A stretch of DNA of 25,859 nucleotides from Spirogloea muscicola. Taxonomy: Eukaryota > Streptophyta > Zygnematophyceae > Spirogloeales > Spirogloeaceae. Every line of letters starts with the position of its first letter. Within the stretch, counting starts at the first letter, position 1. The translations under genes and the position numbers were made by a program. The notes beneath the pieces are model-generated. The model was not told the origin of the DNA and searched no databases. It saw nothing but the letters and a program-made list of their open reading frames with translations. Below are positions 1 to 10,400 of the stretch, one piece after another. The stretch is taken from the NCBI GenBank assembly GCA_009602725.1, contig WELB01000014.1:908234-934092 (forward strand), written 5' to 3'.

Positions 1-93
<93 letters not shown>
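1..93. repeat. Poly-T homopolymer at the window edge
   Basis: Ninety-three uninterrupted T residues open the window, followed by a CCT-rich stretch. On the minus strand this is a poly-A tract after G/A-rich DNA, so it could be the poly(A) tail of a retroposed sequence whose body is minus-strand. It could equally be a sequencing or assembly artefact at a contig end. No telomeric unit such as TTTAGGG is present. What lies before it is not visible. Confidence 0.9.
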
Positions 94-1300
94 CCTCCCT
101 CCCTCCCTCCTCCCTCTCTCCCTCCCTGCTCCCTCGATCCCCTACTGCCTCCGTGTCCTCAGTGCTGGCAGAAGCTCCTGGTGATCTTGCCACCTCCCCT
201 GGCGGTCCAAGCTCCCACACCGGGCCAACCAGGCCAGACAGGCGGCTCGAAGCACCCCCCGCCTTCAATAAGGCCTTGCTCGCGCTTCGCGCTTCCACGC
301 CGGCACCGTAGCCTGGCGTCATGCAGTGGACGGCATCGGTGGCGCCGCGATGGGCCGGCAGCTCAAGAGGGGCCCATCCACCACCCTCCCTCTCTCTCTC
401 GTCGCACTCGGCGGTGTCAGTCAGTGTTCGTTCCTCCTCTGCCTCTCTCCGTCTCCACCCCCTCCCTCCCCTCCCTCTTCCTTTCTTCTCCCACCGCCTC
501 GCTTGCTAGCTCGTTCCATCCCTCTCTCCACTCCCCCTCTCGAGCTCTGCGCGCTCTCACTCGCATCGAACCCTCGACCTCGACCTGCCTCTGCCCCGCG
601 CCTCTGCCCACCAGCGCCGCCTCCCTCCCTCCCTCCCTCCCTCCCTCCTCCGGGGGAGCCAGAGCAGCAGCCGAGCCCCGGGCCAGGTGCCGGCGCCCAG
701 GTGCCCGCCCCAGGTGCCCCGCCAGGGAGCCCCTGCGGTTGGTGGGCCCAAGGCCGGGCCTTGCCCCCGCCGCCCGCCAACCGGTGCGCCTTGCCGCTAA
801 CTCTCTCCGACAGCTAACAGGCCCGGGCCGGCTGGCCGGCTGGCTCCGCTCCCCTTGACGGGGACGTTAGCGGGCAGGGCCAGCCGGCCCCCCCTCCTCC
901 GCTGGTCAAGGATCTTGGGATCCGGCCGGCCCGCGCCGCACGTGGACCCGCCCGTGGCCACAGAGCGCGGCACGTGGCGAGCGGAGCCCCCCCCGGGCAC
1001 TCTCCAAACCCCCGCCCTCCGACGACTCGGAAGTGCGTGCCGCTCCCGTTGACCCGCGGAGCGCTTCAGCCAATCGGAGTCCAGGAGCGGGCGACTTTCG
1101 CCAAGCGGACAGAGACTCCACCGGGGAGGGCATCCTCCCACTCCGCCAGGCCCGCCCGAGAGCGTTTGCGGCTCCGCACGCGGCATTTCGAGCGTCCCGG
1201 GCAGCGCTCGGCACCACTGCCGCTCGCCTCGCTCCGGTCCTGCGAGACAGGCACTTTCAGGCGGTCATCATGGAGGCCCAGTCGAATGGCCGATGGTTAA
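94..1300. other. C/T-rich then GC-rich region without a supported gene
   Basis: The segment starts with CCCT/CCTCC low-complexity DNA (94-135, again 400-540 and 618-650) and turns into very GC-rich DNA to about 1250. Several overlapping open frames exist on both strands (the longest 181-858), but all are rich in Pro, Ser, Arg and Ala, which is what skewed composition produces. None shows a domain, splice structure or family pattern I recognise. It could be a 5' regulatory/CpG-rich region or an unrecognised first exon. Confidence 0.5.
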
Positions 1301-2035
1301 CGTGGGACCCTCAAGAGGGAGCACAGGCCAACTCAGCAAGAAAGGGCAAAGTTGCCACTATAGTCAGCCACGCAGAAATCTCTAGTCAACACGCGCAGGT
1401 CAAGTGACTCAGCAGAAGAATTTGCTCCCCTCTCTCCCGAGGCAGCAGCCAAGGCACGGCCAGCATAGAGATGCAAGGCCTAAGCCTGGCATTGCTGCAA
1501 CGTACTGCGCAGATGCATATTGAAAATGGAAGGATGATCGTGTAGCCACGGCTGCTGGTGCGGCTGCTATGTCAGCCTGTTGCAAGCTCGCCTCCTCTGC
1601 ATCGGTGTGACTGACCTCACGCTGGTCCGATGAGCCGGCATTTTTGCGTCATTGTAATGTTACTTTTGTCTGTTGTGGTCAACCGTCTTAGCTCCTCCTC
1701 TTCTCCACTCAAAGTCCTCCATTAATTGTCTGCCCTTCATTGAAGGACCAGCAGATCGCCCTCGTCTCGGCGGTACAGACGCGAATCCGCTCTTGGTAAC
1801 ACACAGAGTTAGTCTGATAGCACACAGAGTTCAGCGCAGCACAAAAGCTCTGCCTGACCGCACACAGAGGCCGATCTAGGATAGACTAAACTCCGCCTGG
1901 TCGCAGACAGAGGCCGGACTAGCACAGGCTCCGTCTGGCCGCACAGAGCCGCAACCGTAGTGGGTGGCAGCCATAGCTAGGGCGCACAGAATGGGTGATC
2001 GCCCCAGCATCCATGATGTGCCGGGGCCTCCCTGG
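1301..2035. other. Intergenic DNA with a degenerate tandem repeat
   Basis: No gene is recognised here. The only internal structure I see is a set of imperfect repeats between about 1795 and 1960 (listed separately). The segment ends where recognisable retrotransposon coding remnants begin. Confidence 0.45.
1795..1962. repeat. Degenerate tandem repeat, unit about 40 bp
   Basis: At least three imperfect copies follow one another, built on the pattern 'gctctgcctgaccgcacaca' plus 'gaggccg'. They begin near 1847, 1890 and 1928, with shorter relics ('cacacagagtt') at about 1801 and 1821. Copies differ by substitutions and small indels and the last is cut short. Nothing indicates a function. Confidence 0.5.
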
Positions 2036-2600
2036 CTGGCGGGCCACGTCTCATCGTGGTGACAACCGACTCCTACGACCGCTTGCACCCCTCGCAATGT
2101 GCCTCCAAGGCTGGCTATTCGGTGGCCTGCGCAGCCCGGGCCAAGGGATTGAAGTACGCTGACCACTCACGGGAGGACGAAATCATCCTGCTCGCCATCG
2201 ACAGCCACGGTTTGTTGGGCGCTCGGTGGCTCGAGCTGCTCAACCAGCTCTGGCGCCACGCCATCTCCCGCCGCTACCATGGGGAGCCGGCGGATTTTCA
2301 TGGTAGCAGGCTCGCTCGCACAGGTGTATCGAATGCGCCTGTCCGTCTCGCTGCAGAGGTCCATGGCTCGGGCAATGCATCTGCGTGCCGGTCGTGCCCT
2401 CGCTGCGGCCTCCGGCTCTGGCCTGGGGAGCCGCTACCAGGAGCCCAATTTCTCCGACCTGCGGCTGCTTAGCAGGGGTTACTGAGTTTCCCGTTGCGTC
2501 GTCTTGTGTCTAGCTGTGTACATTTCCATTTCGGCATCTATTTGGCTATTTGAATTCTGTCCAGTCTTTGAGGGCTGGCCTCTGCCAGCCCCTCTTCTCT
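2035..2600 (+). mobile_element. 5'-truncated LINE-type retrotransposon remnant, copy A
   Basis: The plus strand encodes the C-terminal end of a non-LTR retrotransposon polyprotein, beginning about 2045. The frame opens with LIVVTTDSYD and continues to AKGLKYADH and RWLELLNQL. It then shifts by +1 near 2280 into a frame reading YRMRLSVSLQRS, then RAGRALAAASG, and ends with SDLRLLSRGY and a stop at 2483-2485. A hydrophobic VxVT block, an AKxxKYA block, an acid/aromatic block and a final LSVxLQR block are what I know from the region after the reverse transcriptase in algal and plant LINEs. Only the 3' end is present, as expected from 5'-truncated insertion. The downstream tail (about 2555-2600) shares 'gggctggcc' and neighbouring bases with other copies. 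Family assignment is from memory of the pattern. Confidence 0.6.
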
Positions 2601-2739
2601 ATGGGCACGCAATTTCTTCTTTACAGAGAGGCTCCAACGGCCCAATAGGCTGAGTCAGATGGCTACCCAACCCGACCCGCTGATTAACCACATCATTACA
2701 TTCAACACGAAGAAGCCGAGGCTGTTACGTCGCAGTTGA

Positions 2740-3100
2740 CAAGTATTACTATAGGAGCATTCAATTTTGAACGTCGAACAGGGACACCGCTCGACACGCG
2801 AGCTGGAGCAGAAGGTTAAGCTACCCAGCCCATATGCTCTGAATGTGTAGTGCGAGTAGACGGACTCATCCTTCACCAGATGGCCGGCATACTTCAGTTC
2901 CTTGGCCCCGGGTGGCATTGACAGCCACGTGCTCTGCCCCTCAACGGTGACGTGACCGGGCTGGTGTAGTCGAAAGCGTCCGTGGTGACCACATCGGCAA
3001 CGATGCGGTGCCCTTTGCCGGTCGTGGCGGCCACCAGGTTGACACGCCTTTTACGGGGTGCGTCGGCCCCTGCAGGGCAGTGATCTAGCTGATGACTTCG
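2740..3100 (-). mobile_element. Diverged retrotransposon C-terminal remnant, copy B
   Basis: The minus strand carries a related but diverged block: RIVADVVTTDAFDYTSPVT, then in another frame VEGQSTWLSMPPGAKELKYA and later FRAYGLGSL. The order (VVTTD, then AKxLKYA, then an aromatic-acid-Gly block) matches copy A, but it lies in the opposite orientation. The frame break coincides with a direct duplication 'gtcacgtcac' (read on the minus strand, about 2950-2960). Upstream residues GADAPRKRRVNLVA may also belong to it. The LSVxLQR end is not recognisable, so the remnant is incomplete at both ends. Confidence 0.45.
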
Positions 3101-3224
3101 GCAGCTAGTACACGAGGCGACTCCTCCAGCTGCTGACAATCTCTCCAGCCGTTGCGGCTGCAGATCGGGGGTGATTGAGCAGCCTAGTGGTCACTTGCTT
3201 TCCAGCGTGGTCAACGACGTCCAA

Positions 3225-3275
3225 ATCTCTTTGAACCTTGCCCATTTTTGGGCTAGCCTTTCAGTGTCATCGTAA
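3225..3275 (+). repeat. Retrotransposon 3'-tail relic
   Basis: The segment 'gaaccttgcccatttttggg' followed by 'ctagcctttcag' resembles the tail found downstream of the coding remnants at 2555, 3650, 4212 and 5470. The shared pattern is GGACCTTGTCCATTCT, a short gap, then GGGCTGGCCT and TCACAG. No coding part is recognisable next to it. Confidence 0.4.
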
Positions 3276-5095
3276 CGAGCAACTGATGGGTGACCGGGTG
3301 ATTGTTCTAACGGCTGGGGGTTAGCAGCCGGAGTTGGACGCTAACTTGTAGTGCAGCATCTGCGCGACTGTCTGTTACATTGGAAGGAATTCACGACTAG
3401 ACTAAAACGTTTCTACGTACTTCTGATAAGTGACGTGTCCGTCACACCAGCCATTGCCTTAAATTGGAAGAATTCTTTCATTTTATTACGGGGCATTGAC
3501 GGGGAGAGTTGGCATGGCGGTGGTGGCCAACAAATGGGTACTTTGTCGGTGGTAGACCTTAATGCCGTGAACAGGTCGTGGACGGGTAGCTACCGACAGA
3601 AAACCGTCGGTAGCAGAATTTTGATGTCTTGCTTTTTGCGCAATCCGGCCACTCCAGACCTTGTCCATTCTTTAGGGGGTGGCCTCTCACAGCCACCATT
3701 TAACTTGGAAGCGCTGTCCTCCCTCACAATGTCTCTCCTTCTTCTCCCATGATGCGTCACTCAACCTGGCACAGTCGGAGTGGTGCCCCTTGGTTAGAAT
3801 GCGAAACGGAGAACGGGGGTCTTGCAGTCCATTGGGCTATATCTAAAGGCATCCGGGATAGGAAGGATTGAACTTTGTCGCCACCCTCAGACCCCAGAAG
3901 CTTGTCACTGCAGTATCCGCTGCGTAGAATGCCACTGCAGCCCCATCCCAATGCCTTCTCCGCTTTCCTGAGAAACAGCTCATCCAATGTAATACGATGG
4001 CCGTGAGAGGCCAGCCCAAAACCTATACGTAGCCTGGGCTGCCTTGCTCTGCCGGCAGCCCGGGTATGGCTTTCCGCAGCATTCGTGACAGCACTTTGTA
4101 CATGGGCCACCCAGGTCCTCCATCACTCAATCCACGTCTTTCCATCTAGCCGGTACTCGCACCGTAGAACACGTAGCTCTCTGAAAGGCTTCCAATGTGC
4201 GTTGTGCTATCCGTCTCTTCTGGACCTTGTCATTCTTTTGTGGCTTGGCCCTTTGCAACCCTCAGCCCCTTGGGTAGAGCTACGTATCTACGTTTCTAGG
4301 GAGAAAAAACTATTTCAATGTACGGCAATGGCTGGAAGAAGCAAAGGAATGGATAAGATCTGGAATGGCGGGAAAGCGCTAAAGCCCGAACTAGTCTTCA
4401 TGACTTTTGCAAGTTGACGCTCAAAAATTTCTAGGAGCAAGTGCAGATTCGCATTACTAGAGGGCAGAAAAGCGTCGTCAGAATGGGCGAGCGCTTTCCA
4501 CGGCTAGTCAAGGTGAATGGAGTGTATTCTGAGTGGTGAAGAGCCTGAGTGGCCTCGTACAAAGGCAAGCACATTGACAGATGTACATCACCTGCTGCTA
4601 AGCTGACCCGCTCAGTAACCACGAGTCAGCACATAGAGGTCGCTAACTGATGCCTGAACACCGAGGTGGATTATACCCCTAGAACTGGGCACTTGGGCTT
4701 TATAATCTGACATTGGGGCTTATTTCTGAGCGGCGCGGGCAGCAGGATGGGTTGTGCACCGATGCCATTCGTGGCACAAGAAGGCCATGTTCCCTGACCG
4801 AAAGTGGAGGTACCGTGCTCGCAATTTCCTTCACACCAAGCAGATGAATGACGTGCCATCATGTCGACGTGTGCAGCCACCTCTGTTTTCTTTCGTTAAA
4901 GAGCAGTAAGTCAAAGGCGAGGGCGGGGCGCTGTAGAAAGCCAGCTCAAAAACAGATGGGCACGAGGGGCCCTGGCTCTGTAGGCATCTGGGCTGGCTTC
5001 TCACAGAATTCTTCTTCCTCATCACAGCCATTGCCTTAAATGGATGAGTCTTTCTCAGCGTCGTCGACAGTCTCCCATGTCTTCCCACTGGCTAC
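3276..5095. other. Repeat-derived DNA with two further 3'-tail relics
   Basis: No intact gene is seen. Tail relics lie at about 3650-3710 ('gaccttgtccattctttagg', then 'ggtggcctctcacagccacc') and 4209-4265 ('tctggaccttgtcattcttt', then 'tggcttggccc'). A short sequence 'agccattgccttaaa' occurs at both about 3451 and 5028, each followed by a similar TGGA...TCTTT stretch, so more of this interval is probably repeated. Open frames on both strands (for example 3351-3752 plus and 3757-4110 minus) show no recognisable domain, and the first overlaps the tail relic. Confidence 0.45.
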
Positions 5096-5103
5096 TTTGG
5101 GCC

Positions 5104-5545
5104 TTGTTCATTTCCGCGCTGGTGATGGACGTCCATGGGGCGTTCGACAGTCGGTGGCTGGACCTCCTGTAGCGGCTTGCATGGCGGGCCATCAATTGTC
5201 AGCAGGGACAGCAAGGTGGGCTGCCCGGCTTCAACGCCGGCCGCCTGGTCGCTTGCCAGGTGTTCCGCATGCGGCTGTCTATCACCTTCCAGCATTCCCA
5301 GGCTCACGCACTGCACTTGCGGGCAGGCCGCGCTTTGGCTGCTACTGCTGGGTCTCGTCGGGGTGCCTCTTTTCCAGCTTCAACTTACTCCGACTTGCGG
5401 CTGCCGACTGGGGGTTACTAAGCCTCCACTCTTGCATAGCTGTGTCGTTTTGGCGCCTTCTGGCTTTTTGGACCTTGTCCATTCTCTCTGGGCTGGTGTT
5501 TCACAGCTCCCGCCCTCTTCGGAAGAGCTCAAATTTCTTTTCTTG
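5104..5545 (+). mobile_element. LINE-type retrotransposon remnant, copy D, with one internal stop
   Basis: One frame runs from about 5104 to the stop at 5419-5421, encoding VMDVHGAFDSRWLDLL, a premature TAG at 5170-5172, then LAWRAIN, FRMRLSITFQHSQAHALHLR, AGRALAAT and YSDLRLPTGGY. It aligns block for block with copy A (RWLELLNQL, YRMRLSVSLQR, RAGRALAAASG, SDLRLLSRGY). The nonsense codon is the only clear break, so this copy looks younger or better preserved than A. The 3' tail follows to about 5545 with 'ggaccttgtccattctctct', 'gggctggtg' and 'tttcacagc'. Everything upstream of the C-terminal domain is missing, as in the other copies. Confidence 0.6.
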
Positions 5546-5959
5546 TAAGCTGGCATTCCTAGCCCTCCACCTTTGAAAGAGCTACTTTTCCTCTGCTCAC
5601 TTCGAAGCGCCGGCCTCCTTTGCTGGCATTGCCTTGATCCAATACGGCATCTCGGGCTGACCATACCAAATGATACACCTCCGTAGGTGGACTTCAGAGA
5701 CTACTGCACCTGGCCTTTGTGTGTATCTAGTCTCTGCTCTTTTGCCGCGTGATACCTCCTAGCGTGCTACTTTCTCGTCTCCAGCCCTGCTCAGATGTGC
5801 CGCGCATGTTGCCGCAAGGTGCCGATTTCTGCTTGCATGCGGATGTTGACCTTCTGCAACTTGATCTTTTGTTGCTCCTCGTTGCTGCACGACAGAAGGT
5901 GGCTTCTTGTTTAGTCACAAGTACAAGGACCACCCGGCGGGTGCAGCACTTCCTGGAGG

Positions 5960-6262
5960 CTCGGTGCCTTCCCGGTGGCTCAGTGCCTTCGGGTCTTGTG
6001 TCCTGCTACCGCATGCTGTTATCTGTGTCCCTACAGCGGTCCCAGGCGCTTGCTTTGCATCGCCGGGCCGGTCGCGCCCTTGCTGCAGCCTCTGGCTTGC
6101 GCAATGGGGTTGCTCTCCTCCTCTCAGCTCATTTGACTTCCTACTGCTGACTCGGGGGTACTTACTAAGAGCGCCCTGGCTGCCTAGCCTGTGGTTCCGT
6201 CATAAACATCTGTGTGCATCTGGCTGGCTTTCACAGCCGCTGTTTTGATATCAGCAGCCGCA
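5960..6262 (+). mobile_element. LINE-type retrotransposon remnant, copy E
   Basis: The plus strand encodes CYRMLLSVSLQRSQALALHR, then RAGRALAAASG, matching the last coding block of copies A and D. The final block, DFLLLTRGY, corresponds to SDLRLLSRGY of copy A but lies in a different frame, so at least one indel separates the two. The tail after it contains 'gtgcatctggctggctttca', 'cagccgct' and 'tgatatcagcagccgc', shared with a second locus at 19630-19680. Only the last roughly 70 codons plus tail remain. Confidence 0.55.
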
Positions 6263-7460
6263 TCTCTTGGTCGACTTTCCCTCAGCGAAGAGTCCTTGGT
6301 CGAGCTCACACCTCATCGGCCTCAATGACAGACAAACTAGCAGCAGCTGCATCTAGGGATGAGTCAAATGGCACTGGTATAATTGCCAGTGCCATCATTG
6401 TGCGTGCAAGTACAATGAAGTTCAGGTGACCTCGTGGCAATGGGTGCCCATACAGAAAAGGACGTGGCTCACGCCTCTCGCTTGCTGATGACTGACTCGG
6501 CATATGATATTCACTCTCGTCGCTATCCTTCAGCGATACTGGTAAGGGCTGGTGTCTCTCGGTTTGTGCCAACCTTGTGGCGCTTGTTGATGTAGGTGGG
6601 CACTGATGTAAGTGGCAGCGATGCACTTAGTCAAACATCGACAATGAGAACTAGTAGTACATATATAGCTCAATACCCGCTTATCAAGCACTTGACAAGT
6701 AGGACATATGCTTATCCATGCCCTTGCCTTTCCCTTTCACAAGGCATTTCATCAAGAGGGGCTGATTGCTGGAGCTTTGGAGATCAAGATTTCCGTATGC
6801 TACTACTACATGAGCTTCATGAATCTCCCTGAGAACTTGTAAGCGGTATTACACTTCACTCCACCTTGACTCCTTTTAAGTAACAGCTGCTCAGTCAGAG
6901 GTGCAGTTCTTGCTGCCAGTGGAAGAGCTCCATCTCCGGCATAGTCTCATAACTGTGGGACAAAGCGCTAAAGTAAGAGATGTGTAAGATTCGATAAGCT
7001 CAAGTGGACAGTAAGCCGTACGCCAGGTCATAGGATGTAAATAGCTCAAATCAACTCACTCAACAAGCATGATACTATATGACTGATATGTCAATAATGT
7101 AGGCTTGTTAATTGACCACTCGTTTGTGCATGGAACGTAGACTTACAAGTGACACAAGAAGTAGGTGTGCCCATCCTCAGGATGTTCTGCTCATAATCTT
7201 CTGGAGCAACTTTTAAGTCCTGCCAAAGCACATCAGAGCCAAGTCAGCTTGGAGGACTGAGGTCTGGTTAAGCAAACATACACTTGACGAATCATACATG
7301 TGAAACCCAGCCTCAATGTGCACAGACCTGCTAACACCAATCTCAGGTATCAGCTCTTTCAGCATTCAGCAATTGATGCTCCTGTATTGAGTTGCCGGTG
7401 AAAACGCACTTAGCAACCGTGGTGGATGTGTTGGTGGTTTCTGAAGCTCAAGATGACAAC
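6263..7460. other. Intergenic DNA, includes presumed 3' flank of the minus-strand VPS39 gene
   Basis: This stretch is less GC-rich than its surroundings. I recognise no gene. A 106-codon minus-strand frame (6306-6626) has no identifiable domain. Part of the interval adjoining 7460 should hold the 3' UTR and polyadenylation region of the VPS39 gene, but I cannot point to a convincing signal. A perfect 10-bp inverted repeat occurs at 6368-6395. Confidence 0.4.
6368..6395. repeat. Perfect 10-bp inverted repeat with 8-nt loop
   Basis: Arms 'atggcactgg' (6368-6377) and 'ccagtgccat' (6386-6395) are perfect reverse complements around the loop 'tataattg'. It lies in non-coding DNA between the retrotransposon cluster and the VPS39 3' end. 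It could be a terminator-like or transposon-related hairpin, or chance. Confidence 0.7.
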
Positions 7461-10400
7461 TCAGCCACTAAGCTGCGCTTGTGAGCACACAAAGTGGACC
7501 AGTGCCCCTCCCAATGACACTGCGAAGGCACTGAGGCCAATCCTCTTGTGACAAACGTCACAGGTGGAGTCCTCAGTCAAGAGCACGAAGCGCCTCTGCA
7601 GTAGCAGCACTTTACTTCTCACCTGGTCCCAACCAGTCAGGACCAGGGATCAGTTCTTGAGGCTCCATAACAACAAGATCATCATGCCCTCAAGGCGTCA
7701 AAGTAGCACAACGCCTCTGCAGTAATCAACAGTCAGAGGCAACATACACCCAGGGTTCTCGTACATCTGCAAACCATGTGCATGTCAAATGACTGCTGAT
7801 TGTTTGCCGTTATTTTGACCGTGCCTGCAAGTTGTCAGTTCGGCGTAGTCCTTTCACCACAGCTGAGTTGTGGCGGGTGTCTCCATCTTTCAGAAGCTTT
7901 GGCTGCAGGAAGACCAACAGCCGCTGCAACAAAAAAGTGAACCGTGTAAGCAGAAACTACGACGACTTCCTCGAGCTCACTTTCATACATTGGTGATCAC
8001 AAAAGACAATGATAGAAAGCGAGAGAATCTGACTTTATACCCTCAAGTGCTGCGGAGTCTGAGACATGTGGAGTCCATGTACCCAAAGTCTTCATGAATG
8101 CAAACGCAAAGCCCAAGACTTTGCAAACTTTGGGCTGGGATTTGGCCACCTTACCTGTAGATTAACCTCCCCAGGCACTGCAGCTAAGGCCACTAACATG
8201 TTGAGTGCACTCCATCTCCTGTCAAGAAGCCTCAGTGCCTCCTCCAGCATGACGTCTCCTCTAAATGACTTGCCAGAAGTCGAATCATTGCCCACGTCCT
8301 CATTGGCCCCCATCACCTCCTCCTGACTCCCCAACCTGTTGCTAAAGGCTTCAGTTTTTTGTGACTCCACATGCAGTGTGGAGTCACGACTTGGCTCCAC
8401 CTTTATAAGAGTCTTGTCACTTTCCATAAAGTCCTGTCGTATCTCCTCCATCCTTCGACTCTCAGGACGTGTTTGTCCAACAACCGCTTCCATGATGCCG
8501 TCTACAATTTTGTCATACTCCGTCAAGGCTGATGCTGGCTGAACATAGATCTTGAGCAGCATCATATGCAGATTGTTCCCTGGAAAGCCGGCCTCGTCCA
8601 CTGGCCAAGAAACAAGCTGTGGCTTTCTTGGGTCCTCCCTGGTAGGAACCTGATCGCAATAGGCCACCACCCTCTCAAAGTCCTCCAGCTATTGCAGGAC
8701 AAGGAGTGGAGCTTTGCTCAGCAAGAATTCTGTAGTGGGCATGATCAGCAATCTGGAGAAGACATCTACACCTCGTTTTGGCCAGAGAAGAATAGCTCAA
8801 GCACCTCCTCTGAGGCCCTGCTCCTAACAAGCACAACATACATCAGGACAAACATACATAACACCAGCCTTGCTCCATATGAGCCCAATATATCAAAGTG
8901 CCATGATCACAGTCTCACTCATTCCTTGTGATTGGACCCACTTCGCACCTTCCTGGCAAGGATGACGAGTACCACAAAATGTTGCTGAAGGGCCGAAAAA
9001 ATCAGTGACCTTTCCAGGAAGAGCTTGTCCCTTGGAAAGTGAGGGAGGATAGATATAGCGTCATACAGAAAAGGAGGGCCACTCAGAGCTGCTACAAGCT
9101 TCTTGCGAGCATCACTCATCATACTCCTGTCAGCAGGGCTGTCTCCTTGATTGGCCTCCCGCAGCACAGCCTTCAGGTGAAGGAGGATCTGCAGTAGTCA
9201 AGAGCTGACATTAGCGAAGTTTGTTGCCATTGCTTAAGTGAAAGAATGTCTCAAATCTGCAGACTCGTGCCAGATGTGGAGTAGGTGGTATGAATTTCCA
9301 CATAAGATTAATGGAGTCTTCTGTCATCCTGCTTTGACTGGCGTTCCGTGCACGATGCACGAAGTGAAAGAGTTAAAAGGCTTCTCTTCTTAGGAGCTAC
9401 ATTTAAGTAGTGTTCTGCTTACAAGTCTGGTTTGGAGTTCTCGCTGTGGAGTACTAACTCCATTCGCACTGCTGCCGACCAGGACTGCCTCCAGGTAAGA
9501 GGACTGCAACTGGGGGGCAAATTGCTTCAATTGCTGCAAGGCAATGTCTGCCACAAATGACTTGATCATGTAAGGGCAGATCCAGAGAGAGGCGACGTTC
9601 ACAAGCCACTACGACTAGATCAGACAGCCTGTCTACGTCTTGTCAGACTCATTAGTTGTGCTGTTTTGGGCGATCTGCCAGTCTGCTTAGGCACGTGCTG
9701 TTAATTAATGCAGCTGTAAAATAAGCAGGCCCTATGATACTCCAAGGTGTACTGATCAACGAGTGTGAATCAAGGCATTAACGCCCTTACACAACATAAT
9801 TGCATGATAACATCACAAGATCGACCTTAACATCGTACCTGGAGGCAGGGGTGGATGTATGGATGCTAGCAGGGAGAATCCTTGCTCAGGATGCTTTTGC
9901 AGCAGCCAAGCCAGGTTGCCAACAAGCACGTCCCGGTCACCCTGCCCCAGTGCCTGTCAAATGGTCAACCCTCTCCAGAGGTAACACATCAGAAATTCCT
10001 GCCTCTGTAGCCTCTGTTGCATCTGTAGCTTCAGTATGGCACAACTGGTGCTACACCAAAGTCTAGAAACAGCCGCAACACAAGCTTACAGAGGTCCAAC
10101 AAGATCTAGCATAGAAGTTTCAGCCTCAGTTATGTCCATGACAGCTTTGCAATAAGAAGAGGTTCACCTTGAGGTAGTCCAGTAAGGCTGTCAGCTGCTC
10201 AGTAGTGGCCGCACCCTCCACTTGGTCGTGCAGCAGCTGCAATGCTTCTTGGTGCAGCCCGTTGGCTTTATAGAGCTGCACCAGCAGCTGTCTGCCGCCA
10301 CCTCTGACCTCCAAGAAGCTCCGGCAAGTCTCCACGTCGCAGTAATTTGGGGCGAACAGGAAAGCTGCCACTGACGCTGTGTCGGCCTCCGTCTGCAGAA

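Noticed and set aside
181-858. 225-codon plus-strand open frame
   Set aside because: Pro/Ser/Arg-rich in C/T- and GC-rich DNA, with equally long frames on the opposite strand; no domain, no splice pattern.
10001-10040. Short imperfect repeat (ctgtagc/ctctgt units)
   Set aside because: Lies inside a VPS39 intron, only about four degenerate units, no evident meaning.
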